Part shown: positions 8,061 to 17,012 of the stretch, in pieces
Position numbering within the stretch: the first letter of the stretch is position 1
Layout of the letters: each line of letters opens with the position of its first letter
Source of the DNA: Sebaldella termitidis ATCC 33386
Lineage (GTDB): Bacteria > Fusobacteriota > Fusobacteriia > Fusobacteriales > Leptotrichiaceae
NCBI RefSeq assembly: GCF_000024405.1
Contig: NC_013517.1
Coordinates: forward strand, 3,193,989-3,257,988
Reading direction: 5' to 3'
DNA length: 64,000 bases
Position numbers and translations under genes: made by a program
Notes under the pieces: generated by a model
Database searches by the model: none
Told to the model about the DNA's origin: nothing
The model's input: only the letters and a program-made list of their open reading frames with translations

Positions 8061-8711
8061 TTATCCTTGTATCACAGTCATTATTTCTTCCGGATTTTTT
8101 ACAGTAAGATCCGGCGTAAGATCAAGCGTCTTAATGCTGCCGAATCCCCATTCGCAGAATACACTGAATACTCCCGCATTTTTTGCTGTCTCTACATCTA
8201 CCCTCATATCACCTATATACAGTGCTTCTTCTTTCTTTATTCCGTGTTCACGTAATATTGCCTCTATTCCGTCAGGCTTCGGCTTTCTCGGCTCTCCGTC
8301 CACAGCACCGACTATATTGGTAAAGCTCCATTTTTTCAGTGTTTTCTCTACTGTCTCATCTGCAAATCTCTGATCTTTATTAGTATTTATAGCTAAAAGT
8401 ATCCCTTTTTCAGTTAATCTGTCAAGTAATTCCGAAATTCCGCTATATAAATGAAGATTGTAATCCCAGTATTTTTCATAATATTTTCTGATTGCTGCTA
8501 CCAGTTTTTCCTTTAATTCAGGACTGCTTCCTTCTGGCAGGGCCTTATCGGCAATTCCTGCTACACCGTGTCCTATTAATGTTCTGCTCATCTCGAGCGA
8601 GTATGTATCCATCCCCATTTCTTCGAAAGCCAGATTAGCAAGCTTTGATATCGCCTCAAGGGAATCTACCAGTGTTCCGTCCAAATCAAATATAGCCATT
8701 TTAAAACTCAT
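8061..8711 (-). CDS. HAD-family phosphatase, phosphoglycolate phosphatase-like
   Basis: 216 residues, ATG with GGAGAG. Motif I is FDLDGTLVDS, motif II lies in LLAINTNKDQ, a Lys occurs in GEPRKPKPDGI, and motif III is LYIGDMRVDVETAKNAG. The helical cap between motifs I and II is that of the Gph/PGM-like subclass. Substrate is uncertain: phosphoglycolate, pyrophosphate or a sugar phosphate are all possible. It is the first gene of the group running to the HD gene. Confidence 0.85.
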   Translation of the reverse strand: MSFKMAIFDLDGTLVDSLEAISKLANLAFEEMGMDTYSLEMSRTLIGHGVAGIADKALPEGSSPELKEKLVAAIRKYYEKYWDYNLHLYSGISELLDRLTEKGILLAINTNKDQRFADETVEKTLKKWSFTNIVGAVDGEPRKPKPDGIEAILREHGIKKEEALYIGDMRVDVETAKNAGVFSVFCEWGFGSIKTLDLTPDLTVKNPEEIMTVIQG

Positions 8712-8826
8712 TTTTTTCTCTCCTTAAACCACTTTTTTTAATTCATGTGTTTATTATATCATATATTGAAAGTTTTATTAAAAAAATATTCCTTAATTTT
8801 GTACTCCGGAAAATAAAACGTTGCAT

Positions 8827-8878
8827 AAAAGAAAAGAGAGTCACGCCGGGTTTTCCAGTTCACTCTCTTTTACCTTTT
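8827..8878 (-). terminator. Rho-independent terminator after the VIT/VWA gene
   Basis: AAAAGAGAGT and ACTCTCTTTT pair across a 20-nt region that itself holds CC/GG. It starts a few bases after the stop codon of the VIT/VWA gene, and the minus strand continues with CTTTT. Confidence 0.8.
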
Positions 8879-11833
8879 TTAGTTTTTAAATATAAGTTCT
8901 CCTATTTCCAGCATTTCTTTTCTATCCTTCACTCTTACCATAATTTCTTCTGACTTTTCCTTTTTTGTCCCGTAATTAGTATACATTACCACTCTTAATG
9001 TTATCGGTCCTACGAGATTTTGTCTGCTGTCTCCGAAGTACTTCGCCTTTACCGCATATGTCCCGTCCGGTGCTTTCCTTAATGCAAACTCCTCCGGTCC
9101 AAAGCCTTGTGTTATATCTCCCGAAAGTCTGCTTCCTATTTTCGTGAGTCTATTTCCGTAATATCCAGTTTCATTAAAAGGATCAGTAAAATACAGATCT
9201 ATATCAGAGTTATCAGCTGTCCATTCCAATGTTACCCTTATATCCAAAGGCATGGGATAAATAAGTTTTTTATCAATTTTTGAAATATTCAGCTTTGAAT
9301 GTACGGCTATCAGTCTGTTCATTTCTTTTAATACCACATCTTTTATCTGTGTGAATCTCCCGTCCCAGCTTCTGCTCAGGACAACATAATACGTATCAAG
9401 AGCCTCCTGATAGCTGTTATTTTTTTCATAAGCCATAGCCAGATCTCTGTATGACTGCGGATCCTCTCCTTTTATCTTGACAAGCTCCTTAAATACTTCT
9501 ACTGCCTCGGCAGCTTTATTCAGCTCAAGCAGCTTATAGCCGTATGTTTTCAGTAATTCCGGGCTTTCCAGTTTCATTTCGGAAATATTTGATAATACCT
9601 GCACTGCCTCATCTTTCATTTCATTTTTCAGCATAAAATCTGCTGTATCTATGAAAAAAGACGGCTGATTTGAGTATTCTTTTTTCAGCTCAAAATATTT
9701 CGCCATTATCTGTTCCCTTGGTGTCTTTTCCAGCTCTTTCAGATATACTTCGTCCGGTGACCAGGCTTTTACTTTTATTCTGCTTTTTTCTTCTTTATCA
9801 GTCCCGATGCTCCATTCTAAACTATCTCCATTGCCAATTAGCTCAAGTCCGACTGAAGCACCTTCTGAAAATACTGTACCATCATTAACTACGCTGCCCA
9901 CAGAGGATACTCCGACTTCTCTTATTGACAGCATTTTTACTGATTCTATAGGAACAACCTGAGAATCTATAGCTCCCTGTTTTGCGAAATTACTTCCTGC
10001 TACACCCACATTACCGGAAATAACATTAGTTTTTATTTTATCATTATCTGCTTTAACAGAAAAATCCTTCATATACCACTTCTTTATCCCGCCGAGTATC
10101 TGCACACTTTCAGCCAAAGCCTTTTTTTTCTGATTCACTTTCTCTTTTTTTACGTTTTCAGTTAATTTGAAATATTCTTCCTGTAACTCAGCCGGAGGGA
10201 CAATTTCATATTTTACGTAATCATCTATTCTGTCCAAAACTATCAGGGTAGTATCGTCAGTTACAATTCCGTATTCTTTTGCTGTCTTTACTATTTCATC
10301 CCTGTTATTTTCATAGTCCTTACTCAGCCCCTCTATTTTCTTACCAGCCCACAGCCTGCTTACCCCGTCATTTTTCTCTATACTGTTTATAAAAACTTTT
10401 CTTGTTTCTGTAATTACATTTCCATATCCAAAATTCACCGTAATTTCTGCTTTTGTTTTTTTCATTTTACCTGCAAAAGAAAAATCATCGGAATTTCCTT
10501 CCCATACAGGCGGATAAACCTCTGCTATATCATTTTTATTATAATTATATGATATTAATCTGTAATTTTCACTCTTCATATTTTCAAGTGCTTTTTCAGC
10601 ATCTCCTGTATTCAGATCAATATATTTACCGCTTGTTTGAAGTGCTGCTGCCCTCAGATAATTTTCATCTGCTGTTTTGCTGGAATTTACAGTTACTACA
10701 GGTCTTTTCCCCTGCTTTTCCCTTTCTTTTCCATAGCTTAGAAGACCGTCAGTTACAAAAATTATCTCATCCCCCTTGTATTTTTTGAAATCCAGGTTCT
10801 GAAATCTTGTTTCTCCGTCATAATAAAGCCCTTCCAGTGTATTTTTTAATTCATTCCATTCTCCCAGAGCTACTTTATATGCTTTAGGATCTGACACTTT
10901 ATTACCAAATGTTATCAGTGTTACATCCACATTATCCAGATACTTAAAATATAAATCAAGAAACCTTATTTCTTCACTTATATTTCTATTATTCCCTGAA
11001 TTCGAGGTATCCCACACCAGAGTTATTTTTTTACTCTTTTTTCTCTCTTTCTCACCGGAATTTACTGAAAAAGAACTTAGAAAATATGCTTCATTCCCTT
11101 TTCTTTCTGTATAGACCTTTTCTTTATTATCTGACTTTATATAAAATTTTATACTCTGATCAGGCATAAAATCTTTTTTATTTATTTCTGCATAATAACC
11201 TGTTTTCAGATTATCAAATTCCATATTGGAAATTTTTGATATAAATTCAGGTTTCAGTTCCTGTTCCGGTACTTTTATTTCCAGTGAAAAATCTTTCACC
11301 TGATTTTTATAATTCAATGGAAGATAATAAATTACACTTCCGTTTTCCTTTGGAAGAATTTCTTCATATGTTATCCTTATTTTTCTGTATCCATTGGCCG
11401 GAATAGGATAAATTCTTGTTTTATAGTTATTTCCTTTTGTTTTTTCCAGAATTCCCGGATCAATATTCTGTCTTTCTACTGCTTCAAAAGTCTGTCTTGC
11501 TTTCTCTTTTTCCACTACAACCCCATCACGCATTTTTCCGTTTATATCAAGGGCATAGCCTGTTACTGTCTGTCCGTTCAAAAGCGGAAATTCAAACTCT
11601 CCTTCCAGTATCCTGCTGTTCGGGTTATAAAATGTAAGTTCGTATGTTGTCGTAGAAATATTTCTTTTTATTTCTGCGCTTATTTTCATACTGTCCAGCA
11701 TTATTTCTTTTTCTCCGTTTGCCTTTAATACTGCTGTTCCTGTCTCAGGCATCCGTACGCCTTCTCCTGTCGAAATTTCATCTGCAGACATTAATCCAAA
11801 TATAAAAATAATCATAAAAAATATTTTCTTCAT
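8879..11833 (-). CDS. Exported VIT/VWA-domain protein with TPRs and a C-terminal DUF2135-like domain
   Basis: 984 residues, ATG with AAGGAG. A signal peptide ends near LMSAD. A VIT domain (about 35-165: TYELTFYNPNSRILEGEFEFPLL, then YPIPANGYRKIRITYEE) is followed by a von Willebrand A domain (about 270-430) whose metal site is intact: DTSNS, a Thr in GETRF and the Asp in FVTDG. About 745-850 holds TPR-like helices (LNKAAEAVEVFKELVKIKGE). The last 110 residues (LEWTADNSDIDLYFTDPFNE) resemble DUF2135. Such proteins are exported and thought to bind ligands through the metal site; the partner is unknown. It is monocistronic, between two terminators or promoters. Confidence 0.88.
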   Translation of the reverse strand: MKKIFFMIIFIFGLMSADEISTGEGVRMPETGTAVLKANGEKEIMLDSMKISAEIKRNISTTTYELTFYNPNSRILEGEFEFPLLNGQTVTGYALDINGKMRDGVVVEKEKARQTFEAVERQNIDPGILEKTKGNNYKTRIYPIPANGYRKIRITYEEILPKENGSVIYYLPLNYKNQVKDFSLEIKVPEQELKPEFISKISNMEFDNLKTGYYAEINKKDFMPDQSIKFYIKSDNKEKVYTERKGNEAYFLSSFSVNSGEKERKKSKKITLVWDTSNSGNNRNISEEIRFLDLYFKYLDNVDVTLITFGNKVSDPKAYKVALGEWNELKNTLEGLYYDGETRFQNLDFKKYKGDEIIFVTDGLLSYGKEREKQGKRPVVTVNSSKTADENYLRAAALQTSGKYIDLNTGDAEKALENMKSENYRLISYNYNKNDIAEVYPPVWEGNSDDFSFAGKMKKTKAEITVNFGYGNVITETRKVFINSIEKNDGVSRLWAGKKIEGLSKDYENNRDEIVKTAKEYGIVTDDTTLIVLDRIDDYVKYEIVPPAELQEEYFKLTENVKKEKVNQKKKALAESVQILGGIKKWYMKDFSVKADNDKIKTNVISGNVGVAGSNFAKQGAIDSQVVPIESVKMLSIREVGVSSVGSVVNDGTVFSEGASVGLELIGNGDSLEWSIGTDKEEKSRIKVKAWSPDEVYLKELEKTPREQIMAKYFELKKEYSNQPSFFIDTADFMLKNEMKDEAVQVLSNISEMKLESPELLKTYGYKLLELNKAAEAVEVFKELVKIKGEDPQSYRDLAMAYEKNNSYQEALDTYYVVLSRSWDGRFTQIKDVVLKEMNRLIAVHSKLNISKIDKKLIYPMPLDIRVTLEWTADNSDIDLYFTDPFNETGYYGNRLTKIGSRLSGDITQGFGPEEFALRKAPDGTYAVKAKYFGDSRQNLVGPITLRVVMYTNYGTKKEKSEEIMVRVKDRKEMLEIGELIFKN

Positions 11834-11952
11834 AATTTACTCCTTCTAAAATCCTTAGTATTTTTAAATATTTATCTACACACTATGTCCTCATTTCTCA
11901 TTTGATAAATAAATATATTTTCAGCATTAAAAATAGTACTTCGATGTACATT

Positions 11953-11971
11953 TTATCTGACGCTCAGATAA
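11953..11971. promoter_or_regulatory. Perfect 8-3-8 inverted repeat in the divergent promoter region
   Basis: TTATCTGA-cgc-TCAGATAA lies about 120 bp upstream of the VIT/VWA gene and 310 bp upstream of cysK. There is no T-run beside it, so an operator is more likely than a terminator. The 449-bp gap otherwise holds AT-rich sequence and the cysK promoter. Confidence 0.45.
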
Positions 11972-12174
11972 TTATCCATTTACTTGCTAATATTATTTTT
12001 AAGCTGTTTTTTTATTTTCTGCCAAAAATATTTAAACAACAGTATTATACTATACACTATAATATTATACAATATTAATTATATAAAATAATTCATTTGT
12101 TAAATAAAAAAACTTTTATGAAAATTTTTTTACCCTCACTTCGAAATTAATCTGAATTTTTCTGATAAAAAAGA

Positions 12175-12203
12175 TTGGCTTTTAATATCAATTATTATAT
12201 AAT
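12175..12203 (+). promoter_or_regulatory. cysK promoter
   Basis: TTGGCT (12175-12180) and a perfect TATAAT (12198-12203) are 17 bp apart. The transcript would start about 70 nt before the cysK ATG. No riboswitch or T-box pattern is seen in that leader. Confidence 0.7.
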
Positions 12204-12282
12204 AAATTTAGTTTCATTTATAAAGTAAAGGTTCCATTATTTCAATGCACATTTGTTAGTACAATTTTTTCAGGAGGTATTT

Positions 12283-13197
12283 ATGGTTTATAAAAATTTG
12301 CTTGATCTGATTGGTAATACGCCGATCGTCAAACTAAACAATATTTTCAATGACGAAAATATTGCCGATATCTATGTTAAACTTGAAGGCTTTAACTTAG
12401 GCAGCAGTGTAAAAGACAGAGCTGCCCTTGGAATGATCGAAGCTGCCGAAAAATCAGGCAGACTAAAACCGGGCGGAACTATTGTCGAACCTACAAGCGG
12501 AAATACAGGTATTTCTCTGGCACTTATTTCTTCATTAAAGGGATATAAGATTATTATTATTATGCCTGATACTATGAGTGTGGAACGTCGCAGTATAATT
12601 GCCGCTTATGGTGCCGAAATTATTCTTACAGACGGCGCAAAAGGAATGAAAGGTGCTATTGAAAAAGCCGAAGAGCTTCTAAAAAATAATCCTGATTATT
12701 TTATGCCGCAGCAATTTGAAAATTCTGCAAATCCCGAAATGCATTATAAAACTACAGGTGAGGAAATTATCAAAGATCTGCCCGATCTGGATGCCTTTGT
12801 AGCCGGAGTAGGTACAGGCGGTACAATTACCGGAATAGGGAAAAAACTTAAAGAATTTAATCCTGATATAAAAATTATTGCTGTAGAACCGACTGATTCT
12901 GCCGTTCTTTCCGGAGAAAAACCCGGAAAGCACAAGCTTCAAGGTATCGGAGCCGGCTTTATCCCAAAAATTTTAGATTTATCAGTTATTGATGAAGTTA
13001 TCAGAATTTCAAATGACAAGGCTTTTGAATTTTGCCGTATTATTTCCAGACAAAATGCACTGTTTCTTGGAATTTCTTCCGGAGCAGCTATTGCAGCAGC
13101 TTATGAAACAGCTAAAAAACTTGGTAAAGGGAAAAAAGTACTCGCAGTTTCTCCTGACGGCGGAGAGAAATATCTTTCTACAGATGTTTATAAATAA
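12283..13197 (+). CDS. cysK: Cysteine synthase (O-acetylserine sulfhydrylase)
   Basis: 304 residues. The start is the ATG at 12283, with AGGAGG 7 bp upstream; an earlier in-frame ATG has no such site. The enzyme makes L-cysteine from O-acetylserine and sulfide with pyridoxal phosphate. GSSVKDRAALGMI carries the PLP lysine, EPTSGNTG the substrate loop, VAGVGTGGTITG the phosphate-binding glycines, and GISSGAAIAAA closes the fold. Length is typical of CysK. It is monocistronic, with its own promoter and a terminator behind it. No serine acetyltransferase is adjacent. Confidence 0.96.
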   Translation: MVYKNLLDLIGNTPIVKLNNIFNDENIADIYVKLEGFNLGSSVKDRAALGMIEAAEKSGRLKPGGTIVEPTSGNTGISLALISSLKGYKIIIIMPDTMSVERRSIIAAYGAEIILTDGAKGMKGAIEKAEELLKNNPDYFMPQQFENSANPEMHYKTTGEEIIKDLPDLDAFVAGVGTGGTITGIGKKLKEFNPDIKIIAVEPTDSAVLSGEKPGKHKLQGIGAGFIPKILDLSVIDEVIRISNDKAFEFCRIISRQNALFLGISSGAAIAAAYETAKKLGKGKKVLAVSPDGGEKYLSTDVYK

Positions 13198-13209
13198 TAA
13201 TTCATTATA

Positions 13210-13260
13210 ATAAAAAACAGCAAGGTTAGAATTACTTCAAACCTCACTGCTGTTTTTTTA
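13210..13260. terminator. Bidirectional terminator between cysK and the phosphoesterase gene
   Basis: AAAAAACAGCA / TGCTGTTTTTT with inner AGGTT/AACCT pairing form a hairpin with A and T runs on the two sides, so it can stop transcription from both converging genes. Confidence 0.85.
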
Positions 13261-13302
13261 TTTTTATTATATTTTTTACACTGCTGAAATAAAAATTCTT
13301 TT

Positions 13303-14238
13303 TTATTTCCTATTATCAGGGATTCTCTTTTTTCTTAATATCAAATTCACTATCTCAGGTTTTGCCATAAATCTCATTGGAAAAACAACTCCTCCAAGAC
13401 CGGAGCTTATATATATTCTGCCGTTCTCCGTTTCTTTCAGCCCATATCTGTATTTACTCCCGTATCTTGAAGGAACAAAAGGGGCAAAGCCGAATAAATT
13501 CAGCTGTCCGCCGTGAGTATGCCCTGATAATATAATATCTGCTTTTTCCTTTGACTCTTTCGGCATTATTTCAAAATAATCAGGATTATGACATAGCAAA
13601 ACTGTAAAATTTCCTCCGGAATTCCCCAAAGCCTTTTCTACATCAGGCTCACCCCTCAGATAATCATCTATTCCTGCAATAACAATGCTTCCGTTTTCCG
13701 TTACCAGCTTAATGCTGTCATTTTTCAATATATGTATTCCCAAGTCTTTCAGTCTGGAAGTTATTTTTTTGTAATCATAATAGTCATGATTTCCGTAGAC
13801 ACTATAAATGCCCTTTTCGGCCTTCAGCAATTTCAGCTCTTCAAATACTGCTTCTGTCCCTCTGGCTTTATTAATATAATCACCGCCGAATAAAATCACA
13901 TCCGGTTTTTCCTGATTAATAAAATTTACTGTTTTTCTTATCTTTTTTCTGTTTTTAGTATAAAAATAATCCATCTGAATATCTGCAAAAAAGATAATTT
14001 TCATATTTTCAAAATCCGAAGAAATTTTATCAGATTCTATTACCAGATTCTTTATACGAAGAGTACTGTTTTCATATACAGCATAAATAACAAAAGAAAT
14101 ACATAACACTGTATAAGCCCCGAACCAGAAAACATTTTTCATACTTATAAAAAGAAGTCCTGTAAAAATACAGACTCCTATAATCAGATAAATCAATTCC
14201 CTTATTTTCAATCTTTTTCTGCTGTTTATCCTCTTCAT
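13303..14238 (-). CDS. Membrane-anchored metallophosphoesterase (YkuE/YaeI/LpxG-like)
   Basis: 311 residues. Two hydrophobic segments (about 14-32 and 36-54) anchor a calcineurin-type phosphoesterase domain. Motifs are FFADIQMD (the usual D-x-H reads D-x-Q here), GGDYI, YGNHDYYD, LLCHN and LSGHTHGGQLNLFG. Relatives act on lipids, including UDP-2,3-diacylglucosamine hydrolases of the LpxG type, which would fit an LPS-making cell; the substrate is not proven. The replaced first His may alter metal binding. The next gene upstream, a thymidine kinase, ends 16 bp before its start. Confidence 0.82.
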   Translation of the reverse strand: MKRINSRKRLKIRELIYLIIGVCIFTGLLFISMKNVFWFGAYTVLCISFVIYAVYENSTLRIKNLVIESDKISSDFENMKIIFFADIQMDYFYTKNRKKIRKTVNFINQEKPDVILFGGDYINKARGTEAVFEELKLLKAEKGIYSVYGNHDYYDYKKITSRLKDLGIHILKNDSIKLVTENGSIVIAGIDDYLRGEPDVEKALGNSGGNFTVLLCHNPDYFEIMPKESKEKADIILSGHTHGGQLNLFGFAPFVPSRYGSKYRYGLKETENGRIYISSGLGGVVFPMRFMAKPEIVNLILRKKRIPDNRK

Positions 14239-14254
14239 TCTCTTCTCTTTTCTG

Positions 14255-15328
14255 CTATAAATATCTGAAAGGTATTTTCAGCCTTTGTGACACTCTTGAG
14301 ATATTGGCCGCTTCTTCAGCATTTTCTATATTTTTATTTATATATATTACTTCTTTTACATTGATATTATTTCTGTGGAGCACATCTATAGTCAGGTAAA
14401 CATGATTAAGAATCCCTTCACGATTTTCTGCCACTACTATAACCTCTGATTCTTTTCTGTACTCAATCATAAGATTCAGTAGGTTATACTCCTCTTTAAG
14501 CGGATAGAGAATCCCGCCTATCACCCTTATTACAATTACATCATGATTCTGCGTAGCTTCTTTTATATCTCTTCTGAGCTGTGCAAGATCAAGAACATCT
14601 TCCACATTATTAATTTTTAATATTTTCATAGACTGTTTGTTTTTATTTTCAAAGATATATTCATTTTCTGCATGCTCTTTTCCTACATTTATGTCTGTTC
14701 CCACTACAAAATATATTTTTGTTTCTTTTTTATCCCTGTATTTCACTATATGATGTCTTCTGCATCTGGCTTCATAACTTTCTGTTGTCCCCACAAAAAG
14801 AACAGGATCATCATAATACGCCGGCTCGCCGTTAATGATTCTCTGTGTTACATAAGCAGGATTTCCGCATACTGTACATATTGCATGAAATTTATCCACA
14901 TAGTCGGCAGTTGCCATTAGTCTGGGCATAGGCTCATAAGGCTCCCCCCGGAAGTTCATATCAAGACCTGCTACAACAACTCTTTTTCCGAGCTTTACAC
15001 ATTTTTCACAAAATGCTACCACATCTTCTCCGAAAAACTGTGCTTCATCTATTCCTATCACCTGAATATCAGGATTATTCTCCAGATATTCCTCCATTAC
15101 ACTTACATCCTTTGCAAGTATTGCTTCTATTTTGTTCTGGCTGTGTGAAACTATATTTACATCATCGCCTTCATACCTTTTATCTATAGCAGGCTTGAAC
15201 ACAGCTGTCTTTTGTTTTGCATATTTTGCCCTTCTCAGTCTTCTTATTAATTCTTCACTTTTACCTGAAAACATACTGCCTGTAACTACTTCCAAAATAC
15301 CACTGTTATTACTCAAATATAAATTCAC
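14255..15328 (-). CDS. tdk: Thymidine kinase fused to a dethiobiotin-synthetase-like domain
   Basis: 357 residues, GTG start with GGAGGG. Residues 1-200 are a full type II thymidine kinase: P-loop GSMFSGKS (17-24), IDEAQFF (93-99), the lid and zinc site CTVCG with a later C..H pair, and YEARCRRHH. Residues about 203-357 are extra. They read FVVGTDINVGK, VIVIRVIGGILYPL and VIVVAENREGILNHVYLT, which follow the order of BioD (dethiobiotin synthetase) motifs. The P-loop there has lost its final K-T/S, so ATP binding is doubtful. Ordinary thymidine kinases end near residue 200. The role of the tail is unknown. Confidence 0.88.
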   Translation of the reverse strand: MNLYLSNNSGILEVVTGSMFSGKSEELIRRLRRAKYAKQKTAVFKPAIDKRYEGDDVNIVSHSQNKIEAILAKDVSVMEEYLENNPDIQVIGIDEAQFFGEDVVAFCEKCVKLGKRVVVAGLDMNFRGEPYEPMPRLMATADYVDKFHAICTVCGNPAYVTQRIINGEPAYYDDPVLFVGTTESYEARCRRHHIVKYRDKKETKIYFVVGTDINVGKEHAENEYIFENKNKQSMKILKINNVEDVLDLAQLRRDIKEATQNHDVIVIRVIGGILYPLKEEYNLLNLMIEYRKESEVIVVAENREGILNHVYLTIDVLHRNNINVKEVIYINKNIENAEEAANISRVSQRLKIPFRYL

Positions 15329-15607
15329 GTTTTCCCTCCGATTTTTTTATTTCTATTATAAAGTCTAAATTATTTTCAGCTTTTTTTCAATACTGAATTT
15401 ATCTCGAAATTCTCAACATGGCAGAAATTGTAAGTTTTACAAATATATATATTATATATTCTCTTCTATGTTTTTTCCTCACATCCGGTAATAATACAAT
15501 AAAAGCAATAGTTTATAAAAAAATTTATAAGAGATGTATCAATTAATATTTAACAATACATATTATTACTCATATTAACAGTTATTTTTCCAAAAGCTCT
15601 TTTATAT

Positions 15608-15650
15608 AGAAAAAATACACATAAATCTCAAAATATGTGTATTTTTTTAC
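15608..15650 (-). terminator. Terminator after the 6-phospho-alpha-glucosidase gene
   Basis: AAAAATACACATA and TATGTGTATTTTT form a 13-bp perfect stem with a 10-nt loop. The minus strand continues in T. The rest of the 15329-15664 gap is AT-rich. A TATAAT at 15355-15360 (minus) may be the -10 of the thymidine kinase gene, but I see no good -35. Confidence 0.85.
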
Positions 15651-15664
15651 AGATATATATTTTA

Positions 15665-16993
15665 TTATGATAATTCCGGCCAGTATCCTTTATTAGCCTC
15701 TATTAGTGCATCCAGTACCTTTCTTGCTTTTTTCGCATCCACTACTGTTCTGTTTAATGTGAGAGCCTGAAGTGCCTTGGTATATGATCCTTCCAGACAG
15801 GCTTCTACTGTAAGTCTCTCATAAGCATACTGATTTTCTATTAATCCCTTATAAAACGTTTCTATTTTCCCTACCCCATATGGTCTCGGACCATTTATTC
15901 CCAGCGTTGCCGTTACTTCTACCATGGCATCATCAGGAAGATTTTCTATCAATCCGTTATTTTCTACCATTACTATAAAGTATCTATGTCTGTTATGTGC
16001 TATTGATTCTGCCACTTCTATTATCATATCACCATGCGCATCATTATGAACTACGCTTGAATCTTTTGCAGTCCCGTTCTCGGCTATTCTTCTGCACTCC
16101 GCAAAGACACGCTTTTCACGCCCGTCCATTACTTCATTTGCCCTTGTATAATCAGGATCAAGCTTTTTTAATTTATATTCCGGATATAGATAATACTGCA
16201 GATATGTATTAGGAAGATAGTCCGGAAAATCCTTAAGCATGTCCTCTACCATAGCATATGTATCCAGCCATGACTGGTCTCTCTGTTCTGCATCTGCTGG
16301 AAGAAATCCTTTTTCGCTTGTAATCTTTTTTATTTCAGGAACTATATCATTTCCATTTTCATCATAAATATTTTTAAACCAGCCGAAATGATTCAGTCCG
16401 AAATATACAGGCTCCCAGTTTTCATAGCTTCTTCCCAGAAGTCTCCCGTATGATCTGAGAAGATTTACCGGCTGATCGCATATATTTATTATTTTTTTAT
16501 CATCTGGAAATACTTTTTTCAATGCATATGCCACTATTGCAGCCGGATTAGTATAATTCAATATCCATGCTTCCGGACTGTACTCTCTTACATCCTTTAC
16601 CATTTCCACCATATCTTTTATTGATCTTATCCCATAGGCAAAACCTCCGGGACCGCATGTTTCCTGCCCTATTACTCCCATACTCAGCGGAATATGTTCG
16701 TCTTTTTCACGCATTGGATATCCGCCCGTACGCATCTGGCAGAAAACGAAATCTACATCTGTATAAGCGTTTTTTTTATCAGTAGTATACGAAAATTCTA
16801 CTTCCGGATACTCTTCTTTAAATAATACTATTCCAAATTCACCGATTGTCTCCTGTCTTTCTTTATCAATATCATATAATGTAACCTTTTTCAAAGGCAG
16901 CTTTTCTTTGTGCTTGGTAAGTGCCTTTAATATTCCCGGTGTCCATGTAGAGCCTCCGCCCACTATTACTATATTATATGCTTCTTTAAACAT
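15665..16993 (-). CDS. malH: 6-phospho-alpha-glucosidase, glycoside hydrolase family 4
   Basis: 442 residues, ATG with AGGAGG. GH4 enzymes use NAD+ and a divalent metal to split 6-phospho-disaccharides made by the PTS. IVGGGSTWTPGILKAL is the NAD-binding glycine loop, GQETCGPGGFAYGIRS and NYTNPAAIVAYAL are family blocks, and NICDQPV holds the metal-binding Cys. The C-D-x-P form is, from memory, that of alpha-specific members such as Fusobacterium MalH, as against C-N-x-P in others. Length is the same as known MalH. It lies 19 bp after the PTS permease gene. Confidence 0.9.
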   Translation of the reverse strand: MFKEAYNIVIVGGGSTWTPGILKALTKHKEKLPLKKVTLYDIDKERQETIGEFGIVLFKEEYPEVEFSYTTDKKNAYTDVDFVFCQMRTGGYPMREKDEHIPLSMGVIGQETCGPGGFAYGIRSIKDMVEMVKDVREYSPEAWILNYTNPAAIVAYALKKVFPDDKKIINICDQPVNLLRSYGRLLGRSYENWEPVYFGLNHFGWFKNIYDENGNDIVPEIKKITSEKGFLPADAEQRDQSWLDTYAMVEDMLKDFPDYLPNTYLQYYLYPEYKLKKLDPDYTRANEVMDGREKRVFAECRRIAENGTAKDSSVVHNDAHGDMIIEVAESIAHNRHRYFIVMVENNGLIENLPDDAMVEVTATLGINGPRPYGVGKIETFYKGLIENQYAYERLTVEACLEGSYTKALQALTLNRTVVDAKKARKVLDALIEANKGYWPELS

Positions 16994-17012
16994 GTTATTA
17001 TCCTCCTGAGTA

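Noticed and set aside
12000-12100. Repeated TATTATA and TATAATA stretches as an origin-like AT-rich element
   Set aside because: No DnaA boxes were seen and such stretches are common in this AT-rich DNA.
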